Assembly (NCBI GenBank): GCA_040191315.1
Contig: JAWJLM010000005.1
Location: 62,001 to 126,000, forward strand
Source of the DNA: Bacillaceae bacterium S4-13-56
GTDB taxonomy: Bacteria > Bacillota > Bacilli > Bacillales > JAWJLM01
DNA length: 64,000 nt
Direction: 5' to 3'
Below the pieces are notes generated by a model. That model made no database searches and was not told the origin of the DNA. It worked only from the letters and a program-made list of their open reading frames with translations. The position numbers and the translations under genes are program-made. Of the stretch, positions 8,562 through 19,917 are shown piece after piece (positions within the stretch are counted from its first letter, which is position 1; each line of letters begins with the position of its first letter).

Positions 8562-10250
8562 ATGTCTTTAGTACACATCGTATTAGCAGTCCAATTGTTG
8601 TTTGGAATAGTCATTGGATTGTATTTTTGGAACCTTTTGAAAGGGCAAAGATCGCAAAAAATAACCATTCAAAAGGAATCTAAAAAAGAATTAGATCATT
8701 TAGCAAAAATGAATAGTATTTCTTTAAGTGTTCCTTTGTCAGAAAGAGTTCGTCCAGCTCATTTTGAGGATGTCATAGGACAAGAAGATGGTATTAAATC
8801 TCTGAGAGCAGCGTTATGTAGTGAAAATCCTCAGCATGTTATTGTTTATGGGCCGCCTGGTGTTGGTAAGACAGCTGCAGCGAGATTAGTTCTGGAAGAA
8901 GCTAAAAAAAGTGAGGGAACACCGTTTCGTTCAGATGCTGTTTTTATAGAATTAGATGGCACAACGGCAAGATTTGATGAAAGGGGAATTGCGGATCCCT
9001 TAATTGGATCTGTTCATGATCCTATTTATCAAGGTTCGGGTGCTATGGGGCAAGCTGGAATTCCACAACCTAAACCTGGCGCTGTATCCAATGCTCATGG
9101 AGGCGTTTTATTTATAGATGAAATTGGAGAATTGCACCCTATTCAAATGAATAAGTTATTGAAGGTGTTAGAGGATCGCCGTGTTTATTATGAAAGTGCC
9201 TACTATAGCGAAGAAAATGACCAAATTCCTTTACATATACATGAGATATTTAAAAAAGGGCTGCCAGCAGATTTTCGTTTAATAGGGGCTACTACAAGAA
9301 AACCAGAGGAGATTCCCCCTGCTATTCGTTCTCGATGCTTGGAAGTATTTTTTAAAGAGCTTGAAGAAGATGAAATTAAATTGGTGGCTCGTCGAGCGGC
9401 AAAAAAAATTCAACATGATATAAGTCAAGAGGCGGAAGAACTTATAGCACGGTTTGCTACAAATGGACGTGAGGCAGTCAACCTTGTTCAAATAGCAGCA
9501 GGAGTTATTGCTAATCAAGATAAGAATCAGATCACTTCAGAGGAAATGGAGTGGGTCGTCGAATCAAGCCAATTAACTCCAAGAATGGTGTCCAAAGTGC
9601 CTGAAAAAAGCCGTGTGGGTATTGTGAACGGTCTCGCTGTTTACGGGCCTAATATGGGCGCCTTACTTCCTGTTGAAGTTCGTGTTCTTCCTACAAGAAG
9701 TGAAAATGGAAAGGTGACTATAACAGGCATTGTGGAAGAAGAAGAAATTGGGAGCCAGCAGAAGTCGATCCGAAGGAAAAGTATGGCTAGAGGTTCAGTA
9801 GATAACGTGTTAACAATGCTGCAATCCCTTGGGGTTCCAACTCATCACTATGACATTCATATCAACTTCCCTGGTGGTGTACCGGTAGATGGTCCTTCGG
9901 CTGGTGTTACCATGGCAGCGGGTATAATGTCAGCTATTTATAAGAAAAAAGTGAAGTGTAAAGTTGCGCTAACTGGGGAAGTTAGTGTTTATGGATATGT
10001 TAAACCTGTCGGTGGGATTCCATCCAAGGTAAGAGCTGCCCAAAAAGCAGGAGCGGAAATGGTTATCATTCCGAAAGATAATAATCAAGCTTTGTTAAGT
10101 AATATATCGGATATTAGCGTTAATCTTGTGGAACAATTCCATGAAATTATCCCGCTTCTTTTTGAAGGCTCACCTAGTATTTCCGATTTATTACATCCAC
10201 ACGCCTATGATGTAGAAGAGGATAAAAGACCTTTTTCATCCTCCATGTAG
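8562..10250 (+). CDS. lonB: LonB, membrane-anchored ATP-dependent protease
   Basis: This Lon-family protease is expressed in the forespore in B. subtilis. It starts with a membrane segment (residues 4-25), followed by an AAA+ module with Walker A GPPGVGKT at 97-104 and Walker B FIDEIGEL. The C-terminal serine-lysine protease domain has the catalytic-serine motif DGPSAG at about 445 and the lysine region YGYVKPVGG. It lacks the large Lon N-terminal domain, as expected of LonB. The length of 562 residues is near the B. subtilis protein. Confidence 0.93.
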   Translation: MSLVHIVLAVQLLFGIVIGLYFWNLLKGQRSQKITIQKESKKELDHLAKMNSISLSVPLSERVRPAHFEDVIGQEDGIKSLRAALCSENPQHVIVYGPPGVGKTAAARLVLEEAKKSEGTPFRSDAVFIELDGTTARFDERGIADPLIGSVHDPIYQGSGAMGQAGIPQPKPGAVSNAHGGVLFIDEIGELHPIQMNKLLKVLEDRRVYYESAYYSEENDQIPLHIHEIFKKGLPADFRLIGATTRKPEEIPPAIRSRCLEVFFKELEEDEIKLVARRAAKKIQHDISQEAEELIARFATNGREAVNLVQIAAGVIANQDKNQITSEEMEWVVESSQLTPRMVSKVPEKSRVGIVNGLAVYGPNMGALLPVEVRVLPTRSENGKVTITGIVEEEEIGSQQKSIRRKSMARGSVDNVLTMLQSLGVPTHHYDIHINFPGGVPVDGPSAGVTMAAGIMSAIYKKKVKCKVALTGEVSVYGYVKPVGGIPSKVRAAQKAGAEMVIIPKDNNQALLSNISDISVNLVEQFHEIIPLLFEGSPSISDLLHPHAYDVEEDKRPFSSSM

Positions 10251-10274
10251 TGAAATGTCAAGTTTGCTTATAAA

Positions 10275-10303
10275 TTTACAAAGGGTTTTCTTTTCTTTAT
10301 ACT
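10275..10303 (+). promoter_or_regulatory. Sigma-A promoter for lonA
   Basis: TTTACA, a 17-base spacer, then TATACT lie in the lonB-lonA gap, followed by the small palindrome TTAAGC/GCTTAA. lonA therefore probably has its own promoter. Confidence 0.6.
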
Positions 10304-10370
10304 TTAAGCAAGCTTAATAATAAATGCAGCAATGAATCGAAGGAATTGAACTTTAGTGGAGGTGCAGAAA

Positions 10371-12695
10371 ATGACAGAGAAGGAAGCAAGACAAATCCCC
10401 CTCCTTCCTTTACGCGGTTTACTCGTTTATCCATCCATGGTGTTACATTTGGATGTCGGAAGAGATAAGTCAGTAAACGCATTAGAAAAGGCAATGGTTG
10501 ATGACCATATGATTTTCCTTGCCACTCAAAAAGAAGGCAGCATAGATGAACCAAGTACAGATGATATTTACAAAATTGGGACCGTTGCAAAGGTAAAGCA
10601 AATGCTTAAACTTCCGAATGGAACCTTGAGAGTCCTTGTTGAAGGACTTTATCGTGCAGAAGCCATTCAATATCTTAATCAGGATGATCACTTTGTCGTC
10701 GATATTGAGGAGATGACTGATCAACATGAAGATAAGGTTGAAGAAGAGGCACTCATGAGAACTCTTTTAAACTTGTTTGAGCAGTATATCAAAGTATCCA
10801 AAAAGATTAGCCAAGAAACCTTCGCTACTGTGTCGGATATAGAAGAGCCAGGTCGATTAGCAGATATTATTTCCTCGCATCTTTCCCTGAAGCTAAGGGA
10901 TAAGCAAGAAATCTTAGAAATGCCAAAAGTTTCTGATCGGCTTCGAAGACTGATAGAACTGATTCAAAATGAAAAAGAGGTTCTTCACTTAGAACAAAAA
11001 ATTGGTCAGCGTGTTAAGAAGTCCATGGAAAGAACTCAAAAGGAGTACTATCTCCGTGAGCAAATGAAGGCGATCCAAAAGGAATTGGGAGATCGTGATG
11101 GCAAAACAGGGGAAGTTGCTCAGCTTAAGGAAAAAATTGAAAAAGCAGAGATGCCTGAGCGAGTTTATGAAGTAGCCATGAAAGAACTTGATCGTTATGA
11201 AAAGGTTCCATCTAGTTCTGCTGAAAGCTCTGTTATCCGTAATTACTTAGAATGGCTGACATCCATTCCGTGGAAAAAAGAAACGATAGATGTCTTAGAT
11301 ATTAATAGAGCAGAAGGAATCTTAAATGCTGATCATTATGGATTAGACAAAGTAAAAGAAAGAATATTAGAATACCTATCTGTTCAGAAGTTAACAAAGT
11401 CTATAAAAGGGCCTATTTTATGTCTGGTAGGACCTCCAGGAGTTGGGAAAACTTCACTTGCACGTTCCATTTCTCGTGCCATCGAACGTAATTTTGTTCG
11501 AGTATCTCTTGGTGGTGTTAGGGATGAAGCGGAAATACGAGGACACCGAAGAACTTATGTTGGTGCTATGCCAGGACGAATTATTCAAGGGATGAAAAAG
11601 GTTGGAACCATTAATCCTGTCTTCTTATTAGACGAAATTGATAAAATGGCTAATGATTTTCGTGGGGACCCGTCTTCAGCCATGTTAGAAGTGCTTGACC
11701 CTGAGCAAAATAGTGCATTTAGTGATCATTTTATTGAAGAAAATTATGATTTATCTAAAGTTATGTTTATTGCTACTGCAAATAATATGAGCTCCATCCC
11801 AAGTCCCCTTTTGGATCGTATGGAAGTAATTTCGATTGCTGGATATACAGAGGTAGAAAAGCTTCATATCGCAAAAGAGCATCTACTTACAAAGCAATTA
11901 AAAGAAAACGGGTTAACTAAAGGACAACTCCAACTAAGAGATGAAGCTATATTGCAATTAATTCGATTATATACGAGGGAAGCGGGAGTTAGAAATCTAG
12001 AACGGCAAATTGCTTCTATTTGCCGTAAAGCAGCTAAGATTATTGTTTCAGAAGGAAAGAAGCGGGTTGTAGTTACTGAAAAATCATTGGAAACGATTCT
12101 AGGGAAGCCACGTTTCCGTTATGGACGTGCGGAAGAAGAGGATCAAGTAGGAGCAGCTACAGGATTGGCTTATACATCAGCCGGTGGTGATACTCTTTCT
12201 ATAGAAGTCTCCATATACCCTGGAAAAGGAAAGCTTACCCTTACCGGGAAATTGGGCGATGTAATGAAGGAATCCGCCCAAGCGGCCTTTAGTTATATTC
12301 GTTCTAGAGCAGAGGAATTAAATATTGATCCTGAATTCCATGATAAAAATGACATCCATATTCATGTTCCAGAAGGTGCCACACCCAAAGATGGTCCCTC
12401 TGCAGGTATCACTATGGCGACTGCTTTAGTATCCGCTTTAACTGGAAAAGCTGTTAAAAAGGAAGTTGGAATGACTGGTGAAATAACATTACGCGGACGA
12501 GTTCTTCCAATTGGAGGGTTAAAAGAAAAGTCACTCAGTGCCCATCGTGCTGGGCTTTCCACAATTATCATTCCAGCGGAAAACGAGAAAGATTTAGAAG
12601 AAATTCCTGAAAGTATCCGAGATGATTTAACCTTTATCAAGGTTTCTCATCTAGATGAAGTGCTTAAACATGCTTTAGTAGGTGGAGATTCATGA
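10371..12695 (+). CDS. lonA: LonA, ATP-dependent protease La
   Basis: This cytosolic hexameric protease degrades damaged and regulatory proteins. It has an N-terminal substrate domain beginning [13 protein letters not shown], a coiled-coil linker, an AAA+ core with GPPGVGKT near residue 355 and FLLDEIDKM, and a C-terminal protease domain with the catalytic serine in KDGPSAG (about 677) and the lysine in GGLKEK (about 720). It has 774 residues from the ATG at 10371, which follows GGAGGTG; the GTG at 10356 sits just ahead of that ribosome site. It overlaps engB by four bases. Confidence 0.96.
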   Translation: MTEKEARQIPLLPLRGLLVYPSMVLHLDVGRDKSVNALEKAMVDDHMIFLATQKEGSIDEPSTDDIYKIGTVAKVKQMLKLPNGTLRVLVEGLYRAEAIQYLNQDDHFVVDIEEMTDQHEDKVEEEALMRTLLNLFEQYIKVSKKISQETFATVSDIEEPGRLADIISSHLSLKLRDKQEILEMPKVSDRLRRLIELIQNEKEVLHLEQKIGQRVKKSMERTQKEYYLREQMKAIQKELGDRDGKTGEVAQLKEKIEKAEMPERVYEVAMKELDRYEKVPSSSAESSVIRNYLEWLTSIPWKKETIDVLDINRAEGILNADHYGLDKVKERILEYLSVQKLTKSIKGPILCLVGPPGVGKTSLARSISRAIERNFVRVSLGGVRDEAEIRGHRRTYVGAMPGRIIQGMKKVGTINPVFLLDEIDKMANDFRGDPSSAMLEVLDPEQNSAFSDHFIEENYDLSKVMFIATANNMSSIPSPLLDRMEVISIAGYTEVEKLHIAKEHLLTKQLKENGLTKGQLQLRDEAILQLIRLYTREAGVRNLERQIASICRKAAKIIVSEGKKRVVVTEKSLETILGKPRFRYGRAEEEDQVGAATGLAYTSAGGDTLSIEVSIYPGKGKLTLTGKLGDVMKESAQAAFSYIRSRAEELNIDPEFHDKNDIHIHVPEGATPKDGPSAGITMATALVSALTGKAVKKEVGMTGEITLRGRVLPIGGLKEKSLSAHRAGLSTIIIPAENEKDLEEIPESIRDDLTFIKVSHLDEVLKHALVGGDS

Positions 12696-13273
12696 GGGTA
12701 AATACAGCGGAGATCGTTATTAGTGCCGTAGGGCCCAAACAATATCCTACCGACCAGCTACCGGAAATAGCGCTAGCTGGTCGTTCAAATGTAGGGAAAT
12801 CTTCCTTTATCAATAAGATGATTAATCGTAAAAACTTGGCAAGAACCTCTTCGAAGCCTGGGAAGACACAAACTTTAAATTTTTATCGAATAAATGATGC
12901 TTTCTATTTTGTTGATGTACCTGGTTATGGATACGCCAAGGTGTCAAAGAAAGAAAGGGAAGCTTGGGGGAAAATGATTGAGCAATATTTTACCTCTCGA
13001 TCCAACTTGAAAATAGCAGTTCTTTTGGTAGACATTCGTCATGAGCCTACTAAAGATGATGTCACAATGTATGAGTTTTTTAAACATTATGGAATTAAAG
13101 TCATGGTAGTGGCAACGAAACTAGATAAAATCCCAAAAACAAAACGTGCTGCTCATAAAAATCGTGTGGAAAAAACGCTTGGGTTAGAAGAAGGAGACAT
13201 CGTCATTCCTTTTTCCTCTGAAACGGCGGAAGGTAAAGAACAGGCTTGGAGTATATTAGAAAGCGTTCTTTAA
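12692..13273 (+). CDS. engB: EngB/YsxC, ribosome-assembly GTPase
   Basis: This GTPase of the TrmE-Era-EngA family is needed for 50S subunit assembly. It shows G1 GRSNVGKSS near residue 31, the G2 threonine in [12 protein letters not shown]3 DVPGYG and G4 TKLDK. Its 193 residues are standard for the family. Its ATG overlaps the lonA stop in an ATGA, implying translational coupling. The lonA-engB pair is conserved in Bacillus. Confidence 0.96.
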   Translation: MRVNTAEIVISAVGPKQYPTDQLPEIALAGRSNVGKSSFINKMINRKNLARTSSKPGKTQTLNFYRINDAFYFVDVPGYGYAKVSKKEREAWGKMIEQYFTSRSNLKIAVLLVDIRHEPTKDDVTMYEFFKHYGIKVMVVATKLDKIPKTKRAAHKNRVEKTLGLEEGDIVIPFSSETAEGKEQAWSILESVL

Positions 13274-13277
13274 CATG

Positions 13278-13336
13278 AAAACCTATAGTTAGAAACACCT
13301 TATAAGAAAGGGGTTCTAACTATAGGTTTATTTTTT
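13278..13336 (+). terminator. Terminator after engB
   Basis: AAACCTATAGTTAGAA pairs with TTCTAACTATAGGTTT around an 18-base loop, followed by ATTTTTT. It separates engB from the decayed ABC gene. Confidence 0.85.
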
Positions 13337-13552
13337 GGATAAAATGGAAAGGTGTATACAACGAGAATCTTGGACAATTATTGAGAATTCTTAAGCATTT
13401 TTCTCTATTTTAAAGAACATATAAGAATGACAATAAATATAGCTGATAAAACTGTTTTATCTTAGCATAGGGTTACATATACGCCTATATGAAAATTGAG
13501 AATTGTCTGATATGTTGTTACACTTATGAAGTGTCGTTAATTCGATATTAGG

Positions 13553-14104
13553 AGAATTATTGAGGATAATAATATAGATCCGAAAAATGAGAATTTAAAT
13601 AAAGTAAGAGAACGTGTAGGAATGGTTTTCCAGCACTTCAACTTATTTCCTCATAAAACCGTAATCGAAAATGTGATAGAGGCTCCTGTACACGTGAAAA
13701 AGATTCCTAAAGAGGAAGCCTTAGAGGAAGGTAGGGAGCTTCTGAAAAAAGTAGGATTAGCAGATAAAGAAAATGAATATCCATCCCGCCTTTCAGGTGG
13801 TCAAAAGCAGCGTGTTGCTATCGCGAGAGCCTTAGCTATGAAGCCAGACATTATGCTTTTTGATGAACCGACCTCAGCGCTTGATCCCGAGCTTGTAGGA
13901 GAGGTCCTTGCAACGATGAAGGAGCTAGCTATGGAAGGTATGACGATGATTGTCGTTACCCATGAAATGGGATTTGCTCGTGAAGTAGCTGATTGGGTTT
14001 TCTATATGCATGATGGGAAGATTGTAGAGGTTGGAAAACCTGATGAATTATTCGATAACCCTAAAGAAACAAGAACACAAGAATTCCTAAGCAGTATTTT
14101 ATAA
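13553..14104 (+). pseudogene. Truncated amino-acid ABC transporter ATPase
   Basis: The reading from about 13553 (or an ATG at 13622) matches the C-terminal two-thirds of GlnQ-type ABC ATPases: Q-loop [12 protein letters not shown], signature LSGGQKQR, Walker [13 protein letters not shown], the D-loop and switch histidine VVTHEMG. The N-terminal part with Walker A is absent. An in-frame stop lies just before 13553, and no permease or binding-protein gene is adjacent. Without Walker A it cannot bind ATP normally. I call it a relic of a gene lost by deletion between engB and hemA. Confidence 0.8.
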
Positions 14105-14114
14105 AAACAAAAAC

Positions 14115-14141
14115 AAAACTCGCCAATCGGCGAGTTTTTTT
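14115..14141 (+). terminator. Terminator after ABC relic
   Basis: AAAACTCGCC pairs with GGCGAGTTTT around AATC, followed by T residues. It is still intact although its gene is truncated. Confidence 0.8.
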
Positions 14142-14275
14142 GTCTAGCTCCAGCGAAAAAGCTTCATCGAGTAATCTTCGAAGTTTTTGCCTCGAGTAAT
14201 CGCACGAAGGAAAGCTACTTAGACCTTCTTCACAGAAACTTTTCTTGTTTCGAAGGGCGCTTTTGCTTTTCTTAT
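14141..14275 (+). repeat. Intergenic repeat family A copy
   Basis: It runs from TGTCTAGCTCCAGCG to GCTTTTCTTA. The copy shares AAAAAGCTTCATCGAGTAAT with the copy at 57861 and ends with TTTCGAAGGGCGC. Flanks AGCG.. and ..GCGCT can pair. It immediately abuts the preceding terminator. Confidence 0.75.
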
Positions 14276-14748
14276 CTATAAATGAAATAGAATCCGGCTA
14301 TAATTAATAGAATGGGCCAATAGTTTACTGCATAGTTTACTGTTACATGAATCCATTGAAACCATCCAGGTTGTTGAGTTGAAAAAATAGCCATCAGGGC
14401 TATAGCTAATAAAATGAGCCCTGGAATCAACCCCTTTTTAGCTTTTTGGTATTGAACCAAAAAGCTTAGCCCAATAATTAATGGCACCATCCCCCAATGG
14501 TTAGGCCAAAAGGAATAATACGTAATCATATGAAAATGGACTCCGATTCCAAACAATATTGCGCCTAGAAGAAGATTACTATACTGTTTAGACATATAGG
14601 AATGAAGTAACATAGAAATACCAATGATGATAACTATGGTTGGCCATGAATAGAAGTTAGTGAAGAGAGGTAAAGCTAATTCTTTTAATAGAAAAAAGGC
14701 TCCAATTCCAATAAGAACCATTCCGACAAATGAATTTTGCTTTTTCAT
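14272..14748 (-). CDS. LiaI/LiaF-type membrane protein
   Basis: The 158-residue protein has about six short hydrophobic segments spaced by few charged residues, and a Gly/Ile-rich N-terminus (GMVLIGIGAFFLL). The pattern matches the transmembrane part of LiaI/LiaF-like proteins (DUF5668 type). A ribosome site (AAGGTGGGG on the minus strand) precedes the start. It is divergent from hemA. It lacks the soluble LiaF C-terminal domain, so a role in envelope-stress sensing is only a guess. Confidence 0.7.
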   Translation of the reverse strand: MKKQNSFVGMVLIGIGAFFLLKELALPLFTNFYSWPTIVIIIGISMLLHSYMSKQYSNLLLGAILFGIGVHFHMITYYSFWPNHWGMVPLIIGLSFLVQYQKAKKGLIPGLILLAIALMAIFSTQQPGWFQWIHVTVNYAVNYWPILLIIAGFYFIYR

Positions 14749-14886
14749 ATGTATTCCCCACCTTATAAACGGTTTTCTTGATTCTACTTTCTCATTATGT
14801 TAGAGTACATACGGACTATATCCTATTACCATTATATTGTTTCATCTTATCATACACTTTCAAAAAGTGTTCACATTTTTCATAAG

Positions 14887-14913
14887 TTAGACACAAATAG
14901 CATGTGCTATAAT
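14887..14913 (+). promoter_or_regulatory. Likely hemA operon promoter
   Basis: TATAAT at 14908-14913 is clear. TTAGAC at 14887 gives a short 15-base spacer, so the -35 is less certain. A small hairpin (ACACTTT/AAAGTGT type) lies upstream near 14856-14872. No convincing PerR box was found. Confidence 0.45.
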
Positions 14914-14986
14914 AGATTAGAGCGATTAGGCAATTATATTTTATGGTGCTCTCGCTTAAATAGGTGCCTTAAGAAGGGTGATAATT

Positions 14987-16357
14987 ATGCAAATAGTAGT
15001 CGTAGGTCTAAATTACCGGACGGCCCCTGTTGAAATTCGAGAAAAACTTACCTTTCAAGAAAATGAGTTAAAGGATGCAATGGTTGCATTAAACCAGCAA
15101 AAAAGCATTCTTGAAAATGTGATTGTTTCTACTTGTAACCGTACAGAACTGTATGCAGTTGTCGATCAACTTCATACTGGTCGTTACTATATTAAACAAT
15201 TTCTTTCTCAATGGTTCAATCTGTCAATGGAATCATTTATTCCATATTTAACAATTTATGAAGAAGAAGCTGCTATTGAGCACCTTTTTCGAGTAACCAG
15301 TGGACTTGATTCCATGGTTGTGGGTGAAACCCAAATCTTAGGTCAAGTAAAACAGAGTTTTAGGCAGGCTCAAGAAGTTTCTACTACTGGAACTATATTC
15401 AATCAGCTCTTTAAACAAGCTGTAACATTAGCTAAGAAAAGCCATAAGGAAACGGGGATTGGAGCCCATGCAGTTTCCGTAAGTTATGCAGCTGTGGAAT
15501 TGGCAAAAAAGGTATTTGGAGATTTAGGAAATAAACAAGTTGTCATATTAGGCGCGGGGAAAATGGGAGAGTTAGCGGCTAAAAATTTATATGGTTCAGG
15601 TATACAAACTCTATCCGTTGTTAACCGTACAAAAAGCAAGGCAGAAGAGTTAGCTAAAAGAATTTCCGGAATGGCCTATGCTCTTGATGAACTTAAAACA
15701 TTGTTACCTTCTACTGATATTTTAATAAGCTCCACAGGGGCCAATGGATATGTACTAAAAAAAGAACATCTTCAAGAGATTCATCGTTTGAGAAAAGGAA
15801 AACCAATGATACTTGTAGATATTGCTGTTCCTAGGGATATTGACCCGTCTGTTGGGGAATTAGATGGAATCTTCCTCTATGATATTGATGATTTGCAAGG
15901 TATTGTAGATTCCAATATGGAGCAAAGAAAACAGGTAGCAGATACGATAGGCTTAATGATTGAAGAGGAAATCGTTCTATTTAAAGAGTGGCTTCAAACA
16001 TTGGGAGTAGTGCCAGTTATTTCTGCACTCAGAATAAAAGCACTATCAATTCAAGAAGATACGATGAAAAGTATAGATAGAAAAATGCCAGATTTAACAG
16101 ATCGTGAACGAAAGGTTTTAAATAAACACACTAAGAGCATTGTGAATCAATTGTTAAAGGATCCAATTTTACAAGTAAAAGAATTATCTGCACAAAAAAA
16201 TGCAGAGGAAACATTAGATCTATTCGTTAAGATCTTTAACATAGAAGATGAAGTTAAAAAAGAAGTTCAAAAGCAAAATGCAAAGGGGACAGGGGCTTAT
16301 CCTCTTAAATCTAATGGTAAAGCATCGGTTCAAGTTGTAAAACAAGCATCCTCTTGA
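14987..16357 (+). CDS. hemA: Glutamyl-tRNA reductase
   Basis: This enzyme reduces glutamyl-tRNA(Glu) to glutamate-1-semialdehyde with NADPH, the committed step of the C5 haem route. The catalytic cysteine is C50 in STCNRTE. The dinucleotide fold has [12 protein letters not shown] near residue 187. A C-terminal dimerisation helix follows. It has 456 residues from the ATG at 14987, which lies 6 bases after AAGAAGGGTG. It is first in a tight hemAXCDBL operon. Confidence 0.97.
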   Translation: MQIVVVGLNYRTAPVEIREKLTFQENELKDAMVALNQQKSILENVIVSTCNRTELYAVVDQLHTGRYYIKQFLSQWFNLSMESFIPYLTIYEEEAAIEHLFRVTSGLDSMVVGETQILGQVKQSFRQAQEVSTTGTIFNQLFKQAVTLAKKSHKETGIGAHAVSVSYAAVELAKKVFGDLGNKQVVILGAGKMGELAAKNLYGSGIQTLSVVNRTKSKAEELAKRISGMAYALDELKTLLPSTDILISSTGANGYVLKKEHLQEIHRLRKGKPMILVDIAVPRDIDPSVGELDGIFLYDIDDLQGIVDSNMEQRKQVADTIGLMIEEEIVLFKEWLQTLGVVPVISALRIKALSIQEDTMKSIDRKMPDLTDRERKVLNKHTKSIVNQLLKDPILQVKELSAQKNAEETLDLFVKIFNIEDEVKKEVQKQNAKGTGAYPLKSNGKASVQVVKQASS

Positions 16358-16376
16358 CCTAAGAAGGGATTCATTT

Positions 16377-17198
16377 ATGAATATAGCTGAGATGAAGTGG
16401 ATTTACGAACTTATTATAATTATTTATTGTTTAAGTATTACAGGGTATTTTATTGATTTTATTCAATCTAATCGGAAGGTTAATAAAATAGCCTTCTGGT
16501 TGCTTTCTTTCGTTTGGATACTACAAACATATTCCTTACTTTACAATATATTATCCACTTCAAGCTTCCCCATCACCTCTCTTCATGATGGGCTCTATTT
16601 TTATGCCTGGATTTTAGTGACTTTCTCATTGTTAATTAATAGGTTCTTTCGGGTAGATTTTTTTGTCTTTTTTACTAATCTACTCGGTTTTTTTATTATG
16701 GCTATTCAAATCTTTTCACGAGCAACGGCCCAATTAAGTGATTCGACAGGATTTGAAAATGAGTGGTTAATTACCCATATAACACTAGCGTTATTAAGCT
16801 ATGGGATCTTTACCCTTTCATTCATTTTTTCCGTTATGTATCTTTTGCAATATCATATTTTAAAAAGAAAAAAGTGGAGTAAAGTTTTTTGGAGACTTGG
16901 AGACCTGGGGAAGCTTGATCGCTATTCTTTCTTTTTAATTATTGTTGGTGTCCCTTTGTTATTGATAGCAATTCTGCTAGGATTAATATGGGGGCACGTT
17001 TCGGGAGACCCTTTTTACTGGTATGACTCAAAAACATTAGGGTCTATTTTAGTCAGTTTTGTTTATATCATTTATCTGTTTTTACGTGTAGTGATGGGAT
17101 ATCAAGGGAAGGCGATTGCATTCTTTAATTTATGTGCCTTTTTATTTTTACTAGTCAATTACTTTTTGTTTGGAGCGCTATCTAACTTTCATTTTTGA
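16377..17198 (+). CDS. hemX: HemX, CcsA-like membrane protein
   Basis: The 273-residue integral membrane protein has about eight helices and belongs to the cytochrome c assembly (CcsA/CcmC) superfamily. In B. subtilis HemX lowers the cellular amount of HemA. The position between hemA and hemC is diagnostic. [12 protein letters not shown] stretch near residue 204 resembles the tryptophan-rich loop of CcsA proteins. AAGAAGGGA precedes the ATG. Its stop overlaps an alternative TTG of hemC. Confidence 0.9.
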   Translation: MNIAEMKWIYELIIIIYCLSITGYFIDFIQSNRKVNKIAFWLLSFVWILQTYSLLYNILSTSSFPITSLHDGLYFYAWILVTFSLLINRFFRVDFFVFFTNLLGFFIMAIQIFSRATAQLSDSTGFENEWLITHITLALLSYGIFTLSFIFSVMYLLQYHILKRKKWSKVFWRLGDLGKLDRYSFFLIIVGVPLLLIAILLGLIWGHVSGDPFYWYDSKTLGSILVSFVYIIYLFLRVVMGYQGKAIAFFNLCAFLFLLVNYFLFGALSNFHF

Positions 17199-17215
17199 GT
17201 TGTGGAGGATTGATT

Positions 17216-18148
17216 ATGAGAAAAATTATTGTGGGATCTAGGCAAAGCAAATTAGCATTAACTCAGACCAATTGGGTCATCGAGCAGTTGAAAAAATCGA
17301 ATCCCTCCTTTGATTTTGAAGTAAAGAAAATCATTACCAAAGGGGACGAAATTCTAGATGTGACCTTATCAAAGGTTGGGGGTAAAGGGTTATTTGTGAA
17401 AGAAATTGAGCAAGCCATGTTAGATAAAGAAATAGACATGGCCGTTCATAGTATGAAAGATATGCCGGCAGAATTACCTCCAGGATTTGTGATTGGCGGA
17501 ATTCCCGATCGTGAAGATCATAGAGATGCTTTCATCTCAAAAAACCATAAAACATTAAAAGAGCTTCCGAGTGGCGCTATCGTGGGTACAAGCAGTCTTC
17601 GAAGATCTGCCCAAGTTTTAGCAGTACGTCCAGACATTGAAATCAAATGGATTAGAGGAAATATTGATACACGTTTGGAAAAGCTTAAAACGGAGGATTA
17701 CGATGCCATAGTATTGGCTGCGGCCGGATTAAAGCGGATGGGTTGGTCTGATGATGTTGTAACGGAATATCTTGAGCCTGAAGTATGTGTTCCTGCTGTT
17801 GGCCAAGGGGCATTGGCCATTGAATGTCGAGAAGATGATGAGGAATTGCGTGAGTTGCTCCAAGCCTTTACAAATCGTCATACGGAAACAACGGTTCAAG
17901 CCGAACGAACATTTTTACACTTGCTTAATGGGGGCTGTCAAGTTCCGATTGCTGGATATGCCTTTTTAGAAAAGGATGAAGTAGTTCTAACAGCATTAGT
18001 GGGAACACCAGATGGGCAAACACTCCTCAAAGAAACGGTGAGAGGAAAAGACCCAGTTAAGGTCGGAATAGAAGCGGCTAACCTTATTCGAGAACGCGGA
18101 GGAAAGGGTATCATAGATTCTGTCAAGGAGGAGTTGGATCAGTCATGA
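17216..18148 (+). CDS. hemC: Porphobilinogen deaminase
   Basis: It polymerises four porphobilinogens into hydroxymethylbilane. The N-terminus is [15 protein letters not shown]. The cysteine that holds the dipyrromethane cofactor is in [10 protein letters not shown] near residue 241. The substrate arginines lie in SSLRRSAQ and the catalytic aspartate region is VHSMKDMP. The length is 310 residues. The ATG at 17216 has GTGGAGG 8 bases upstream. The stop overlaps hemD in an ATGA. Confidence 0.97.
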   Translation: MRKIIVGSRQSKLALTQTNWVIEQLKKSNPSFDFEVKKIITKGDEILDVTLSKVGGKGLFVKEIEQAMLDKEIDMAVHSMKDMPAELPPGFVIGGIPDREDHRDAFISKNHKTLKELPSGAIVGTSSLRRSAQVLAVRPDIEIKWIRGNIDTRLEKLKTEDYDAIVLAAAGLKRMGWSDDVVTEYLEPEVCVPAVGQGALAIECREDDEELRELLQAFTNRHTETTVQAERTFLHLLNGGCQVPIAGYAFLEKDEVVLTALVGTPDGQTLLKETVRGKDPVKVGIEAANLIRERGGKGIIDSVKEELDQS

Positions 18149-18900
18149 CTCCTCCCTTACAAGGAGTTCATGTCTTAGTAACAAGGTCTAAAGATCAGGC
18201 GCAAACTTTATCTGAGAAAATTATAAGTGTTGGAGGAGTTCCTATTGAGACTCCTTTACTTACCTACGTAGCCTATGAAAGTGGCGAAGAAAAGAAACTG
18301 TTGGAACTGGAAAAGTATGATTGGATTTTTTTTGCAAGTGTGAATGGGGTAGCATACTTTTTTGAGAAGTTGGATGGAAATATACGAATTCCTTGCAAGA
18401 TCGGTGTAGTTGGAGAGAGAACAAAAGAAGCAGTAGAACAATATGGACATGAGGTTCATTTCATTCCGACTCAATATACAGCACTGGCCTTTGCAAAAGA
18501 GTTTTCTAGCTATTTCAGTTCACAGTCGATACTACTTGTTCAAGGTAATCTTTCAAGACCAACTTTACAAAAATCTTTAATCAATAAAGGACATAATGTC
18601 CAAAACTTTGTTGTCTACAAGACGGAAGTAAATCATGATATTAAAGATACATTGAAGGATATCCTTACAGAGAAAAAAGTCGATGTATTAACTTTTACAT
18701 CACCTTCAACGATACAGGCTTTTTACCAACTGGGTGGTTCAATAGTCGAGGCCTACAAATCTGTGTTAACAGTATGTATTGGTCCGACGACAGCGGAAGA
18801 AGCAGAAAAATGCGGATTTAAAAATATTCTTACCCCTAAGATTCATACAGTAGATGGTATTATCAATGAATTAGAAAATCATTATAAAAATAGGATGTGA
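18145..18900 (+). CDS. hemD: Uroporphyrinogen-III synthase
   Basis: It cyclises hydroxymethylbilane with inversion of ring D. HemD proteins are poorly conserved. The typical N-terminal [17 protein letters not shown], the two-domain length (251 residues) and the motifs [11 protein letters not shown] and [10 protein letters not shown] support the call. So does its location between hemC and hemB with a four-base overlap. Confidence 0.93.
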   Translation: MTPPLQGVHVLVTRSKDQAQTLSEKIISVGGVPIETPLLTYVAYESGEEKKLLELEKYDWIFFASVNGVAYFFEKLDGNIRIPCKIGVVGERTKEAVEQYGHEVHFIPTQYTALAFAKEFSSYFSSQSILLVQGNLSRPTLQKSLINKGHNVQNFVVYKTEVNHDIKDTLKDILTEKKVDVLTFTSPSTIQAFYQLGGSIVEAYKSVLTVCIGPTTAEEAEKCGFKNILTPKIHTVDGIINELENHYKNRM

Positions 18901-18907
18901 TCTTACA

Positions 18908-19888
18908 ATGGTAAATAATCAATTTCGTCGTCATCGAAGATTACGGTCTTCAGAGGGAATGCGGTCACTCGTACGTGAAACACATTTGCAAGTCACGGAT
19001 TTTATTTATCCCATCTTTGTAGTAGAAGGGGAAAATATCAAGCAGGAAGTACCTTCTATGCCAGGGGTATATCATGTCTCACTTGATCATTTAACAGAAG
19101 AAATGAAAGAGCTTGAAGATCTTGGAATCCGTTCAGTCATTGTTTTTGGTGTGCCTAAAGAAAAGGATGAAGTAGGTTCACAAGCTTATTGTGAAACAGG
19201 AATTGTTCAACAAGCTATACGACAAATTAAAAAAGATGTTCCAAGCTTGACGGTAGTAGCGGATACTTGCCTATGTCAATATACTTCTCATGGACATTGT
19301 GGTGTCGTTTCTGATGGTTCTATTGAGAATGATTCATCCCTAAAGCTATTAACGAAAACAGCAGTCAGTCAGGCTACCGCTGGCGCTGATATTATTGCGC
19401 CATCAAATATGATGGATGGATTCGTTTATGCAATCCGACAAGGACTCGATGAAGCCGGATTTCAAGATGTACCTATCATGTCCTATGCTGTAAAGTATTC
19501 ATCTGCTTTCTACGGACCATTTCGTGATGCCGCTCATAGTACACCGCAATTTGGAGACCGTAGAACGTATCAAATGGATCCCGCTAATCGAATGGAGGCC
19601 ATTCGTGAAGCGGAATCTGATATCCAAGAGGGAGCAGACTTTCTCATTGTTAAGCCTGCTTTGTCTTATTTAGATATAATGAGAGAGCTAAAGGATCGCT
19701 ACTATCTTCCTCTTGTAGCTTATAACGTTAGTGGAGAATATTCGATGGTTAAAGCGGCTGCACAAAATGGTTGGATCGATGAGAAAAGTATTGTTATGGA
19801 AGAACTTACTTCCATGAAACGAGCCGGAGCAGATTTAATTATTACCTATTTTGCCAAAGATGTAGCAAAATGGATTCGTGAAGATTAA
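18908..19888 (+). CDS. hemB: Delta-aminolevulinic acid dehydratase
   Basis: It condenses two aminolevulinates to porphobilinogen. A cysteine-rich metal site [13 protein letters not shown] near residues 118-130 marks the zinc-dependent class. Schiff-base lysines are in [16 protein letters not shown] and [12 protein letters not shown]. The length of 326 residues is standard. The ribosome site overlaps the end of hemD, so the operon is tightly packed. Confidence 0.97.
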   Translation: MVNNQFRRHRRLRSSEGMRSLVRETHLQVTDFIYPIFVVEGENIKQEVPSMPGVYHVSLDHLTEEMKELEDLGIRSVIVFGVPKEKDEVGSQAYCETGIVQQAIRQIKKDVPSLTVVADTCLCQYTSHGHCGVVSDGSIENDSSLKLLTKTAVSQATAGADIIAPSNMMDGFVYAIRQGLDEAGFQDVPIMSYAVKYSSAFYGPFRDAAHSTPQFGDRRTYQMDPANRMEAIREAESDIQEGADFLIVKPALSYLDIMRELKDRYYLPLVAYNVSGEYSMVKAAAQNGWIDEKSIVMEELTSMKRAGADLIITYFAKDVAKWIRED

Positions 19889-19917
19889 TAATTTGGATAA
19901 GGAGTGAATCATCCAAG

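Noticed and set aside
14908-14930. PerR box at the hemA promoter
   Set aside because: The AT-rich sequence after the -10 does not keep the two half-sites at the required spacing.
14797-15033. 78-residue frame upstream of hemA
   Set aside because: It lies over the hemA promoter, overlaps hemA in another frame and has no family features.
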